7,997 bases of DNA from an uncultured Spirochaetia bacterium (GCA_937967705.1 CALCJG010000312.1:1-7997); one strand, 5' to 3'; counted from the stretch's first letter, positions 1 to 6,132 are shown. Notes: a model not told the origin generated them from the letters alone. Made by a program: numbers and translations.

Positions 1-114
1 CCCCGCCCGGATTTTCGCCCGGACGAGCTCGGCCCCGTCGGAACGGGAGCAGGACAGAAAACCCGACACCCATAGCCATATGAGGACCAGGGCGAAACGA
101 CCGATCAGTTTCAT
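1..114 (-). CDS. Lipoprotein, N-terminal 38 residues only (runs off left edge)
   Basis: The reading frame opens with ATG at 114 and stays open to the window edge, so only the N-terminus is visible. It begins M-K-L-I-G-R, followed by a hydrophobic stretch (residues 6-20) and the lipobox F-L-S-C with Cys22. This is a type II signal peptide, so the mature protein should be a lipid-anchored envelope protein. After the cysteine come Ser/Arg/Asp residues and the start of a charged helix-like segment. An AGGAG ribosome site (123-127) sits 8 nt upstream and supports this start. The gene lies 62 nt downstream of the small lipoprotein gene on the same strand with no convincing terminator between, so it is probably the third gene of the barrel operon. 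Function unknown. Confidence 0.72.
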   Translation of the reverse strand, partial: MKLIGRFALVLIWLWVSGFLSCSRSDGAELVRAKIRAG

Positions 115-121
115 GGATATG

Positions 122-127
122 ACTCCT
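122..127 (-). promoter_or_regulatory. Ribosome binding site of the left-edge lipoprotein
   Basis: AGGAGT on the minus strand, 8 nt (counted from AGGAG) before the ATG at 114. It supports a start where the lipoprotein signal peptide begins and shows that the left-edge frame is a real gene. Confidence 0.6.
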
Positions 128-176
128 GTTATTGATTTTAAACTTAACGGTTGAGGACCGCCCAAAGGGATTTTTC

Positions 177-662
177 CTAAGGGCAGTCGCGCTTCAGCTG
201 GCGGTCTATCTCCTCCAGCCGCTTTGCCTCCTCCTCGCTGTTGCGCGAATCGTAGAGGCACCCGGAGTCCCGATGCCTCACGCGCACCAGGGTCCCCCCT
301 TTGCGCCGGAGCAGCTCCAGATCCAGGGTGTAACCCATCGGTTTGAAGCGACTGTCCACCCGGAGGACGCTCTCCCGCCCCGGGATCTTTTCCTCCCAGC
401 GGATGAGGGGGTCCCAGAAGCCTATCCCCTTGATCCGCAGCACCGGAAGGTTGGGAACGATGATCCCCTCCCGGGCGAGGATCTCCCGGCGCCGGCGCTC
501 CTTTTCCCCCCCCTTCAGGGGATGCCGCCGGGCGAAGTTTTCCGGGCGGTACATGCGCCGCAGGCTCTGCAGGGTTTTATCGTAGGGACAGTCAAAGGCG
601 CGCGAGGAGGCGCAGGAGACGAGCCCCGCCAGGATCAGAAGAAACGCCCCCCGCAGACACAT
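177..662 (-). CDS. Small lipoprotein of unknown function
   Basis: 161 residues from the ATG at 662; a GTG directly before it (665) is an equally possible start. A short basic N-terminus and hydrophobic core lead to the lipobox L-V-S-C with Cys17, so this should be an envelope lipoprotein. The mature part is very rich in Arg, Lys and Glu. It has an early K-G-G-E-K-E-R-R-R-R-E stretch, then a predicted beta-rich middle (I-P-N-L-P-V-L-R-I-K region and later alternating hydrophobic residues), and ends in a charged helix. Three non-lipobox cysteines remain (in F-D-C-P, S-G-C-L and the C-terminal D-C-P), so a periplasmic disulfide is possible. I do not recognise the family. The gene starts about 20 nt after the barrel stop codon, and its upstream AGGGGG lies very close to the start, so translation probably depends on coupling to the barrel gene. 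Confidence 0.7.
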   Translation of the reverse strand: MCLRGAFLLILAGLVSCASSRAFDCPYDKTLQSLRRMYRPENFARRHPLKGGEKERRRREILAREGIIVPNLPVLRIKGIGFWDPLIRWEEKIPGRESVLRVDSRFKPMGYTLDLELLRRKGGTLVRVRHRDSGCLYDSRNSEEEAKRLEEIDRQLKRDCP

Positions 663-682
663 CACCCCCTGCCCATTCCGGA

Positions 683-1423
683 TCAGAATTCACCCATGCG
701 GGTGCGGAACCCGAAACCGGCATAGAAGGCGATGTCGTAGGTGCGCTTGGGACAGAGGCCTATGGTGTAGCTCCCGGAGCCGTCCACCCCCTCGATCTTC
801 TTGAACTGATTGTTTGTGAGGCTGTAACCGAAGCGCCCCTCAAGGTTCAGATAGACGCCCTCGGAAACGGGAAAGAAGTAGCCCATCACGGCATTGGCCC
901 AGAGGTCCGCCTCGGACTTCCACTCATAGCTCTCCGCCGCGTCCTCGGGATTGGTCACCTTGGTGGAGGACATCAGATACTTGACCGAAAAGCCTCCTCC
1001 GATGTAGAGGCCGCCCACCGCCACGAATTTGAGGGAGACCATGGGCTGAACGTACTGATTGGTTACCGCGGAGATGGTATCCCGGCTGTAGCCCGGCAGG
1101 GAATAGGTGATGACGATCTCATCGGTTTTGAGGCGCTGATACTCGAGGCCGAAACCGATCCATACGTTCTGATGAATGTTCAGGTTGTACTCCCCCTGCA
1201 GGGCCCATCCCTTCTGGGTCACGTCGGTGAGGGTGATGCCGCTGTCATAGGAGGTGCTGGTCCCCCGGGTGTAGCTCAGCCCGTTCTTGAAGGCGGTTTC
1301 AGAAACCGGTATGTAGCCGGCCTTGAGGAAGACGATGTCGCCGGAAAGCATCTGGGCGTGAGCCGGCAGGGCGATACCCGCAGCGGCGATGAGGGCGAAG
1401 CAGAGAACGAACAGTTTCTTCAT
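683..1423 (-). CDS. Outer-membrane beta-barrel protein, probable 8-stranded (OmpX/OmpW-like size)
   Basis: 246 residues from the ATG at 1423. The frame is open further upstream to 1513, but only the 1423 start has a GGAGGA ribosome site (1431-1436, 7 nt away) and begins exactly at a Sec signal peptide (M-K-K, hydrophobic core, A-H-A cleavage before Gln24). The mature ~223-residue protein has about eight stretches of alternating polar/hydrophobic residues: near 29-40, 71-81, 86-98, 124-135, 138-150, 171-184, 189-202 and 229-241. It ends in phenylalanine, the usual C-terminal signal of BAM-assembled barrels. Gly/Tyr-rich strands such as G-G-L-Y-I-G-G-G-F and long loops fit an 8-stranded 'outer membrane protein beta-barrel domain'. 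It is the first gene after a strong promoter and probably leads an operon with the two lipoproteins downstream. Whether it is a small pore, an adhesin or structural cannot be told from sequence. Confidence 0.85.
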   Translation of the reverse strand: MKKLFVLCFALIAAAGIALPAHAQMLSGDIVFLKAGYIPVSETAFKNGLSYTRGTSTSYDSGITLTDVTQKGWALQGEYNLNIHQNVWIGFGLEYQRLKTDEIVITYSLPGYSRDTISAVTNQYVQPMVSLKFVAVGGLYIGGGFSVKYLMSSTKVTNPEDAAESYEWKSEADLWANAVMGYFFPVSEGVYLNLEGRFGYSLTNNQFKKIEGVDGSGSYTIGLCPKRTYDIAFYAGFGFRTRMGEF

Positions 1424-1430
1424 GATTTGT

Positions 1431-1436
1431 TCCTCC
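1431..1436 (-). promoter_or_regulatory. Ribosome binding site fixing the barrel start
   Basis: GGAGGA on the minus strand, 7 nt before the ATG at 1423. It decides against the longer reading frame (up to 1513), whose extra 30 residues would bury the signal peptide inside the protein. Confidence 0.7.
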
Positions 1437-1488
1437 GGTCTCGTGGACTTAAATTTTACGGTATAAAGCCATGATGTATGATTCGTTA

Positions 1489-1509
1489 CTCTCCCCGCCG
1501 GGAGGAGAG
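1489..1509 (-). promoter_or_regulatory. Hairpin in the 5' leader of the barrel mRNA
   Basis: On the minus strand CTCTCCTC pairs with GGGGAGAG around a 5-nt loop, an 8-bp stem including one G-U pair. It begins about 11 nt after the predicted transcription start (near 1520) and ends 65 nt before the start codon. No T-run follows, so it does not look like an intrinsic terminator. A 5' stabilising hairpin or a regulatory leader element are the simplest readings; it could also stop read-through from the kinase gene weakly. Confidence 0.4.
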
Positions 1510-1526
1510 GCACAACCCGCAGGAAC

Positions 1527-1556
1527 AGTATACCCCCGCTCCCGAGGGGCTGTCAA
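1527..1556 (-). promoter_or_regulatory. Near-consensus sigma70 promoter of the barrel operon
   Basis: On the minus strand the -35 is TTGACA (1551-1556, perfect) and the -10 is TATACT (1527-1532, 5 of 6), with an 18-nt spacer. Transcription would start near 1520, giving a leader of about 97 nt before the ATG at 1423. The -35 begins 2 nt after the TAA stop of the histidine kinase (1559-1561), so the promoter sits exactly at the gene boundary and makes the barrel operon independent of the kinase operon. The spacer is GC-rich and partly self-complementary. Confidence 0.65.
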
Positions 1557-1558
1557 AA

Positions 1559-3526
1559 TTATTTTCCGGCGCCCAGGGGGAGGCGGAGAAGAAAACGCGA
1601 ACCCCTGCCCGGCTCCGATTCCGCCCGGATGGTGCCGCCGTGATTGCTGGTGATGATGAAATAGGAGACCGAGAGCCCCAGTCCCGTACCCATTCCCACG
1701 GTCTTGGTGGTGTAGAAGGGCTCGAAGATGTGCCGGTAAACCCCCTCCTCCATGCCGGGCCCGTTGTCCTCCACCGCCACGAGGACCGCCTCATCGTCCC
1801 TCAGGGCCCTGAGGGTGATCCGCGGCCGCTCCTCACCGTAGCTCTTTTCCGCCATCGCCTGGGCGGCGTTCTTGAGGAGGTTGAGGAGCACCTGCTCGAT
1901 CTCCGTGGGAACGCAGGGGACCGGCGGCAGGCCGGGCTCGTACTCCCGGACTATCTCGATATGGCGGAAGTCGTAGCGCTTGCGCAGGTCATAGTCGTGG
2001 GAGGCCAGCTCCACGGTCCGGTCAATGAGCTCCGGCATCCGGGAGGGCACCTTGCGGGATTCGCTGCGCCGGCTGAAGGAGAGCATGTCCCGCACGATCC
2101 TGGCGGCCCGCTCCCCCATGGCCACTATGCCTCCCAGGAGCTTGAGTATCTCCCTTTTTTCCATGTACGCCTGCACCTTCTCCAGGGGGATTCCCAGCTC
2201 GTCGGCCACCTCATGGTTCCGGGGCACCTCCGGCGAGACGCGCCGCATCACGTTGGTGGCCCCCATCATGATCCCCCCCAGCGGATTGTTGATCTCATGG
2301 GCCATCCCCGCGCCCAGCCCCCCCACGGAAATCATCTTGGCGGTATGCACCATCATCTCCTCCATCCGGACCCGGGCGGACACGTCATCCACCCGGATGA
2401 CGGCCCCCTCCACGCCGTTGGCCACCAGGGGATAGATCATGTAATCGTGATAGACCGTATCCCCCTCCGCCCTTCCGGCCACGCGCTCCTCCTTCAGGGG
2501 GGCCCGGTCCCGCATGGCCGCGCTGATTTTTTCGTGAAAGGTCTCCATGCCCGGAAAGACCTCCCAGACCGGACGGCCCAGGGCCCCCTCCCGGGAGACG
2601 CCGGTATACCGCTCCGCCGCCAGGTTCCAGTGGGTCACCACGCCCTCCGGGTCTACCCCCACCAGAAGGGAGGGCATGGAGTCGATGATGTTCTGGAGAT
2701 AGAGCCTCGTCCGGGCCGTCTCCTCGTTGCGGCTCTCCAGTCCCCGGTTGGCCTCCCGGAGGATTTCGGCATCGTCTTTGATCTGGTCGAGCATGACGTT
2801 GAAACGCCGGGCCAGGAATCCCAGCTCATCCCTCCTGTCCTCCGGGGCCCGCACTTGAAAGTCCCCCCCTCCGAACCGCTCCAGAACCCCGGCGAGTAGC
2901 GTCAGCGGTCGGATGATGAAGTGCCGGTTGAAGAAGCGCAACGCCAGGCCCAGCACCAGGGCGATCAGCATAAAGATGTAGAAATTTCTCTCGATGAGCC
3001 GGACACGACCCCGGGTGCTGTCCCAGAACTGATACATCAGCTCCGTTTCGATCCGGTCGAACTGCAGGGTCTGCGTGAGGAGCCGGTTGTTCAAGTACCG
3101 ATACTCCTCACTCCCGGAGCGCCGATCCAGAAGACGCAGGGTCTCATGTTCGTAGCGCCGGAAGGTCTCCCCGAGGGCCCCCAGGACCCGGCGCTCCCGC
3201 TCGTCCAGGTTTCGGTCCCCCGACTGGCGTATGAACTCCCTCATAATGCGGAGTTCGTCGGCAATGATGATCCGCAGGGAGGCCCGGCGCGTCCGGCTGC
3301 CTGCGGCCAGGTATTCCTCCACAAATCCGTTGACGTTGATGTTCTTGATGATGATATCCTTGACCAGGCAGCGGGCCTTGTCCTGCTCCATGAGCCGCCG
3401 GGAATTGCCCTCGATGGTCTTCAGCTGATAATAGGAGACGGCGCCCACCACGGCAACCGCCAGGACCAGGAGGAGCACCCCGCCGGTGATCTTGCCCTCA
3501 AGGGAGCGATGGAAGGGGATCTTCAC
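1559..3526 (-). CDS. Membrane-bound sensor histidine kinase (4-helix-type sensor, HAMP, PAS, HisKA, HATPase_c)
   Basis: 655 residues from a GTG at 3526, preceded by GAGG 7 nt away. TM1 is about 13-33. A helical, charged periplasmic domain (34-180) looks like a four-helix-bundle sensor. TM2 is 182-199, HAMP about 200-252 and a cytosolic PAS domain about 278-385. The DHp domain has the H-box G-M-A-H-E-I-N-N-P-L with the phospho-acceptor His410. It is followed by a roughly 30-residue insert with N-H-E-V-A-D-E-L-G and then R-A-A-R-I-V-R-D-M-L-S-F-S-R. The ATPase domain shows the N-box (L-L-N-L-L-K-N-A-A-Q, Asn553), G1 (E-D-N-G-P-G-M, 586-592), F-box (F-E-P-F-Y-T-T-K, 601-608) and G2 (G-T-G-L-G-L-S, 613-619), so all catalytic motifs are intact. 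It should autophosphorylate His410 and pass phosphate to a response regulator, which is not encoded here. The upstream neighbour is a periplasmic binding protein that overlaps its ribosome site, so that protein may present the signal to the sensor domain. Confidence 0.94.
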   Translation of the reverse strand: MKIPFHRSLEGKITGGVLLLVLAVAVVGAVSYYQLKTIEGNSRRLMEQDKARCLVKDIIIKNINVNGFVEEYLAAGSRTRRASLRIIIADELRIMREFIRQSGDRNLDERERRVLGALGETFRRYEHETLRLLDRRSGSEEYRYLNNRLLTQTLQFDRIETELMYQFWDSTRGRVRLIERNFYIFMLIALVLGLALRFFNRHFIIRPLTLLAGVLERFGGGDFQVRAPEDRRDELGFLARRFNVMLDQIKDDAEILREANRGLESRNEETARTRLYLQNIIDSMPSLLVGVDPEGVVTHWNLAAERYTGVSREGALGRPVWEVFPGMETFHEKISAAMRDRAPLKEERVAGRAEGDTVYHDYMIYPLVANGVEGAVIRVDDVSARVRMEEMMVHTAKMISVGGLGAGMAHEINNPLGGIMMGATNVMRRVSPEVPRNHEVADELGIPLEKVQAYMEKREILKLLGGIVAMGERAARIVRDMLSFSRRSESRKVPSRMPELIDRTVELASHDYDLRKRYDFRHIEIVREYEPGLPPVPCVPTEIEQVLLNLLKNAAQAMAEKSYGEERPRITLRALRDDEAVLVAVEDNGPGMEEGVYRHIFEPFYTTKTVGMGTGLGLSVSYFIITSNHGGTIRAESEPGRGSRFLLRLPLGAGK

Positions 3527-3538
3527 GGAGCTGCCTCA
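3527..3538 (-). promoter_or_regulatory. Kinase ribosome site overlapping the binding-protein stop codon
   Basis: GAGG (3534-3537) lies 7 nt before the GTG at 3526 and overlaps the TGA stop (3536-3538) of the binding-protein gene. This supports the GTG start, for which no better in-frame alternative precedes TM1, and suggests translational coupling of the two genes. Confidence 0.55.
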
Positions 3539-4708
3539 ATGCGCCGTAAGGAAACCGGTCACGCTTCGCCAGCGCCCGTTTTTTACCTGCCCCATTTTGA
3601 GGCGGTCGAGTCCCACGTGGTTATCCGGGGAAAAGGAATAGGGGGCGGTGATTCCCCCGGTGTCGTAGTCCCGTATGCTCTCCAGGCCCCGCTTGAGGGA
3701 GGGACCGGAGAGATCGTCTCCCGCACGGCGGACCCCCTCCAGCATCAGCTCCGCGGTGATCCAGCCGTGTATGTAGAAGAGCATCACCCCCTCGAAGCTG
3801 ATCCCCCGGGAGCGGTTGAAATCCATGATCCGCCTGACCCCAGGCAGGGAGAGGTCGCTGTATATCTGCGGCGTGGTGCCCGCAAAGCCCTCGGCGCTTT
3901 TACCCGCCAGGGCGATGAGCTTCTCGTCGCAGCTCCAGACGAGACCGATGAACTGCGTCTTCATCTTCAGAGCCGCCGCGTCGCGCAGGATGACCGAGGT
4001 GGGAAGCGTGGTCTCCTGGATGACGGCAAAATCCGCCCCCGCCGCCTTGACGCGGCGCAGCTGATCCACGGCGTCCCGGGCGTCCAGGGAGACCACCTCC
4101 TCCGCCACCACCTCCATGCCGTTTTTGGCCGCGAAGTCCCGGCCGGCGGGAAGCGGCGCCCGGCCGTACTCCTTGTCGTTGAAGAGGAAGGCCACCCTGG
4201 GTTTGCGGGTCTTGTCCCTCCAGCGGCTCAGGGCGTATTTCAGGGCGATTCGCATCTGATCGGAATAGGTGAGGCAGGTGAGGAAATTATAGGGCGCCGT
4301 CTTTACGTCCGCCAGTTTCCGGGAAAAGGAGACCCCCGTAAAGGGAACCCGGTCCCGGGCGACCGAGGGGACGAGTTTTTCCGTGGCCCCGGTGCTCCAG
4401 CCGATGATGAGATGCACCTTCTCCTTTTCCACCAGGCGGCGGTAGGCCTCCAGGTCGCGGCTGATGATGTAACCCGTGTCGACATCGATGAGCCGGACCC
4501 TGCGGCCGTTTATCCCCCCCTTCCCGTTGACGTACTGGACGTAGCGCCGCACGCCCTCGGCGTAGGCGTGCCCCGCCTCGGAGGTGGGACCGGTCAGGTC
4601 GAAGATCCCCCCGATGCGGATCTCGTCGGAGGGAACTTTTCTCCCGCAGGCGGCCAATACCGCTCCCAGGAGAAACAGGGTCAGTAATTGCGGAAACGCT
4701 CTCTTCAT
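3536..4708 (-). CDS. Periplasmic binding lipoprotein, LivK/branched-chain-amino-acid type (Peripla_BP_6 family)
   Basis: 390 residues, a normal length for the family. The signal peptide ends in the lipobox L-A-A-C (Cys21), so the protein should be membrane-anchored. The type I binding-protein fold runs from about 28 to the end. Visible family marks are the first strand and loop I-G-G-I-F-D-L-T-G-P (31-41), V-N-G-K-G-G-I-N-G (60-68), the ligand-loop-like G-W-S-T-G-A (103-108), F-N-D-K-E-Y-G (176-182) where the second lobe begins, and a late G-G-I-T-A-P-Y-S-F plus K-N-G-R-W (377-381). The ligand cannot be read from sequence; the family binds amino acids, amides, aromatics and urea. No transporter permease or ATPase genes follow; the next gene, 9 nt on, is a sensor kinase. 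That context favours a sensory role (ligand-loaded protein touching the kinase), although it could still serve a transporter encoded elsewhere. The start is supported by GGGGGTGAT about 8 nt upstream. Confidence 0.92.
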   Translation of the reverse strand: MKRAFPQLLTLFLLGAVLAACGRKVPSDEIRIGGIFDLTGPTSEAGHAYAEGVRRYVQYVNGKGGINGRRVRLIDVDTGYIISRDLEAYRRLVEKEKVHLIIGWSTGATEKLVPSVARDRVPFTGVSFSRKLADVKTAPYNFLTCLTYSDQMRIALKYALSRWRDKTRKPRVAFLFNDKEYGRAPLPAGRDFAAKNGMEVVAEEVVSLDARDAVDQLRRVKAAGADFAVIQETTLPTSVILRDAAALKMKTQFIGLVWSCDEKLIALAGKSAEGFAGTTPQIYSDLSLPGVRRIMDFNRSRGISFEGVMLFYIHGWITAELMLEGVRRAGDDLSGPSLKRGLESIRDYDTGGITAPYSFSPDNHVGLDRLKMGQVKNGRWRSVTGFLTAH

Positions 4709-4762
4709 GGGCCATCACCCCCGGGAATTTCGCATACCGGATGCCGCGCGCAAACCGCCTCT

Positions 4763-4791
4763 ATTTGACTCCCGGCCGGGGGAAATGTCAA
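4763..4791 (-). promoter_or_regulatory. Predicted sigma70 promoter of the binding-protein/kinase operon
   Basis: On the minus strand TTGACA (4786-4791, perfect -35) and TCAAAT (4763-4768, 4 of 6 to the -10 consensus) are separated by 17 nt. Transcription would start near 4756, giving a leader of about 48 nt. A perfect 10-bp palindrome, CCCGGCCGGG (4771-4780), fills the spacer next to the -10, where a bound regulator could block or activate the promoter. Confidence 0.55.
4771..4780. promoter_or_regulatory. Palindrome CCCGGCCGGG inside the promoter spacer (possible operator)
   Basis: A perfect 10-bp inverted repeat located between the -35 and -10 elements of the binding-protein promoter. GC-only palindromes arise by chance in GC-rich DNA, so its role as an operator rests on position only. 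Confidence 0.25.
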
Positions 4792-4864
4792 GTGGAAATG
4801 GGAAGAGAAGCGATGCGGGAGGACCGTTCCCCGGTCAGGGCTGAAATCCCCGCTTCCCCCCGCT

Positions 4865-4883
4865 AACCGGCTACGCTCCGGTT
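4865..4883. repeat. Inverted repeat in the divergent intergenic region
   Basis: AACCGG and CCGGTT form a perfect 6-bp stem around the 7-nt loop CTACGCT, about 30 nt upstream of the predicted -35 of the first propeller gene. A weaker one, GACCG/CGGTC with a 5-nt loop, lies at 4822-4836. Neither is followed by a T-run in either direction, so they are not terminators. They lie between the two divergent promoters and could be regulator sites. Nothing else was seen in the 289 nt between 4709 and 4997. Confidence 0.3.
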
Positions 4884-4911
4884 CGTGTCGGAAAAAATTC
4901 CTAAAATAAAC

Positions 4912-4939
4912 TTGCCAATATCCGGGCCATACAAATAAT
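4912..4939 (+). promoter_or_regulatory. Predicted promoter of the first propeller lipoprotein
   Basis: TTGCCA (4912-4917, 5 of 6) and AATAAT (4934-4939, 5 of 6) with a 16-nt spacer, in a clearly AT-richer patch of the divergent intergenic region. Transcription would start near 4946, about 50 nt before the GTG start at 4998. Confidence 0.45.
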
Positions 4940-4986
4940 CCAGCTAAATTCGAATTTGACCTTTTCCATCAACCCGGGCCGACATC

Positions 4987-4990
4987 GGAG
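4987..4990 (+). promoter_or_regulatory. Ribosome site fixing the GTG start of propeller lipoprotein 1
   Basis: GGAG followed by exactly 7 nt and GTG (4998). The paralog downstream has the same arrangement (GGAG at 6133-6136, GTG at 6144), and in both genes this start puts the lipobox cysteine at residue 23. This rules out the longer frame opening with TTG at 4956. Confidence 0.65.
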
Positions 4991-4997
4991 AAAAATC

Positions 4998-5996
4998 GTG
5001 CATAGTTACATTACACGCTGTGTCCTTGCGCTTTTCATAACCTTCCTCGCGTCCCTGACGGCCTGCTCCGTCGGCGACGGACGACTGGACGATGCGGGAA
5101 AGTATATCGTCTACATCTCCGGGCATTACAACGACAGGGCCTGCTACTGGAAGGACGACGGCGAGAGCATCACCCGGGTGGACCTGTCCAATCCCGTTTC
5201 GGACCCCTACTCCAGGGCCAGTGCCATCACTGTCTATAACGGTGATGTTTATGTATCGGGGTATTACACGGGAGGCAATCCCAACGCCTGTTTCTGGAAA
5301 AACGGACAGATCACAACAATGACGCTGGGTAGCACCAATACGCTCTTTGTTACCGAAGGCCGCGTGCTGATTGGGGGCTACAAGAGCGGTTATGCCTGCT
5401 ACTGGGACAACGGTATTTATGTATTGGTCGATGCAGCCATGAACACCTCCATCAATTCCATCTTCCTTGAAAACAACAATGTCCATATGACGAAAACATA
5501 TGTAGGAAACGGCATTTACTTCTACACCAACGGCAGCCTATCGGGACCTCTTATCAACAGCAGTTCATATTCCAACATGTCCCGTACCTGGTTTTACGGA
5601 GGGATTCGTTATACCGCCGGCATAACCAATATGGCCAGTAATTGGATTGCCTATTGGGTGGGGGACAACGGCCCCAACATACTGACCAATAACAGCAACA
5701 CCTCCGCCGCCCTCCCTTTCGGACTGCACGTCTACAAGGGGGACGTTTACGTGGCCAAGGAGGAATATAACCAGGCCTGCTACTGGATCAACAACGCCGC
5801 AGGCAAGGTCCTGCTCCCCGCCCCCGGAAACTCCCGCGCCACCGCCATCCGGGTGACCGGAGGCACGATCTTTGCCAGCGGCAGCTATGTCACCGTCAGC
5901 ACCATCCCCTGCTACTGGCGGGACGAAAAGCGCATCGACCTCGACGCCCCCAGCGCCGCCGCCGACACCACCGGCGTCTTCGTGGCCCCCCGGTAG
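4998..5996 (+). CDS. Repeat lipoprotein, probable seven-bladed beta-propeller (paralog 1)
   Basis: 332 residues from GTG. The type II signal peptide ends in lipobox L-T-A-C (Cys23). Seven repeats follow, starting near residues 36, 76, 115, 154, 197, 242 and 283. Each has a G-x-V-Y-V-x-G strand, then 5-12 residues, then (C)-Y-W-(K/D/I/R)-(D/N)-G and a short L-containing strand; repeats 4 and 5 are the most degenerate (Y-F-Y-T-N-G, A-Y-W-V-G-D-N-G). Repeat 1 lacks its leading strand, and the last residues A-D-T-T-G-V-F-V-A-P-R match it, as in a propeller closed by pairing of the two ends. Similar 'x-Y-W-K-N-G' repeat proteins are common as uncharacterised surface lipoproteins in Bacteroidota and spirochaetes. 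Function is unknown; a scaffold or ligand-binding surface is the usual role of such propellers. Codons for residues ~145-235 are noticeably less GC-rich than the rest. Confidence 0.8.
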   Translation: MHSYITRCVLALFITFLASLTACSVGDGRLDDAGKYIVYISGHYNDRACYWKDDGESITRVDLSNPVSDPYSRASAITVYNGDVYVSGYYTGGNPNACFWKNGQITTMTLGSTNTLFVTEGRVLIGGYKSGYACYWDNGIYVLVDAAMNTSINSIFLENNNVHMTKTYVGNGIYFYTNGSLSGPLINSSSYSNMSRTWFYGGIRYTAGITNMASNWIAYWVGDNGPNILTNNSNTSAALPFGLHVYKGDVYVAKEEYNQACYWINNAAGKVLLPAPGNSRATAIRVTGGTIFASGSYVTVSTIPCYWRDEKRIDLDAPSAAADTTGVFVAPR

Positions 5997-5997
5997 G

Positions 5998-6014
5998 GGG
6001 AGCGTCCGGCTCCC
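5998..6014 (+). other. Hairpin just after the paralog 1 stop codon
   Basis: GGGAGC pairs with GCTCCC around GTCCG. It begins 2 nt after the stop and has no T-run behind it, so it is at best a weak terminator or a 3'-end stabiliser. A different 5-bp hairpin (CCTCT/AGAGG, 7167-7181) lies at the matching place after paralog 2. Confidence 0.3.
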
Positions 6015-6022
6015 GGAAGGGG

Positions 6023-6048
6023 ACCTGACGAACACCGCCCATCACCCC
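6023..6048 (+). repeat. Downstream copy of the duplicated segment (matches 7181-7206)
   Basis: This noncoding stretch after paralog 1 matches 7181-7206 after paralog 2 at 21 of 26 positions by eye, with the last 14 (CCGCCCATCACCCC) identical. The offset of 1158 nt equals the distance between the two stop codons, so the duplication unit extended past the coding region. Confidence 0.55.
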
Positions 6049-6090
6049 AACGCAAAAAGACGTGAAGAAATTTTGAATTTCCAGGGAATG

Positions 6091-6099
6091 TGATATATT
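6091..6099 (+). promoter_or_regulatory. Possible extended -10 promoter for paralog 2
   Basis: TGATATATT gives an extended -10 (TGn followed by TATATT at 6094-6099). A poor -35 match, TTGAAT, lies at 6073-6078 with a short 15-nt spacer. Transcription would start near 6106, about 38 nt before the GTG start. Read-through from paralog 1 across 147 nt is also possible. Confidence 0.35.
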
Positions 6100-6132
6100 C
6101 ATCTCTGACGCATTTTCAGACAATCCCCCTGC

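Noticed and set aside
132..725. Plus-strand open frame (197 codons) opposite the small lipoprotein
   Set aside because: The minus strand has a signal peptide with lipobox and fits the operon; the plus frame has antisense-like composition.
1478..2899. Plus-strand open frame (473 codons) opposite the kinase C-terminus
   Set aside because: Antisense shadow of the kinase catalytic domains, whose motifs are intact on the minus strand; composition is repetitive His/Pro/Gly/Asp.
2921..4687. Long plus-strand open frame (588 codons) opposite the binding protein and kinase
   Set aside because: It is the antisense of two clearly recognisable genes, is rich in His/Pro/Gly/Asp as expected from GC-rich antisense frames, shows no domain motif and has no ribosome site.
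4944..5486. Minus-strand open frame (180 codons) opposite propeller gene 1
   Set aside because: It overlaps the repeat-coding strand and the promoter region, and has no signal peptide, family motif or ribosome site.
5998..6014. Intrinsic terminator after propeller gene 1
   Set aside because: A 6-bp GC stem exists but no T-run follows, so it is listed only as a hairpin.
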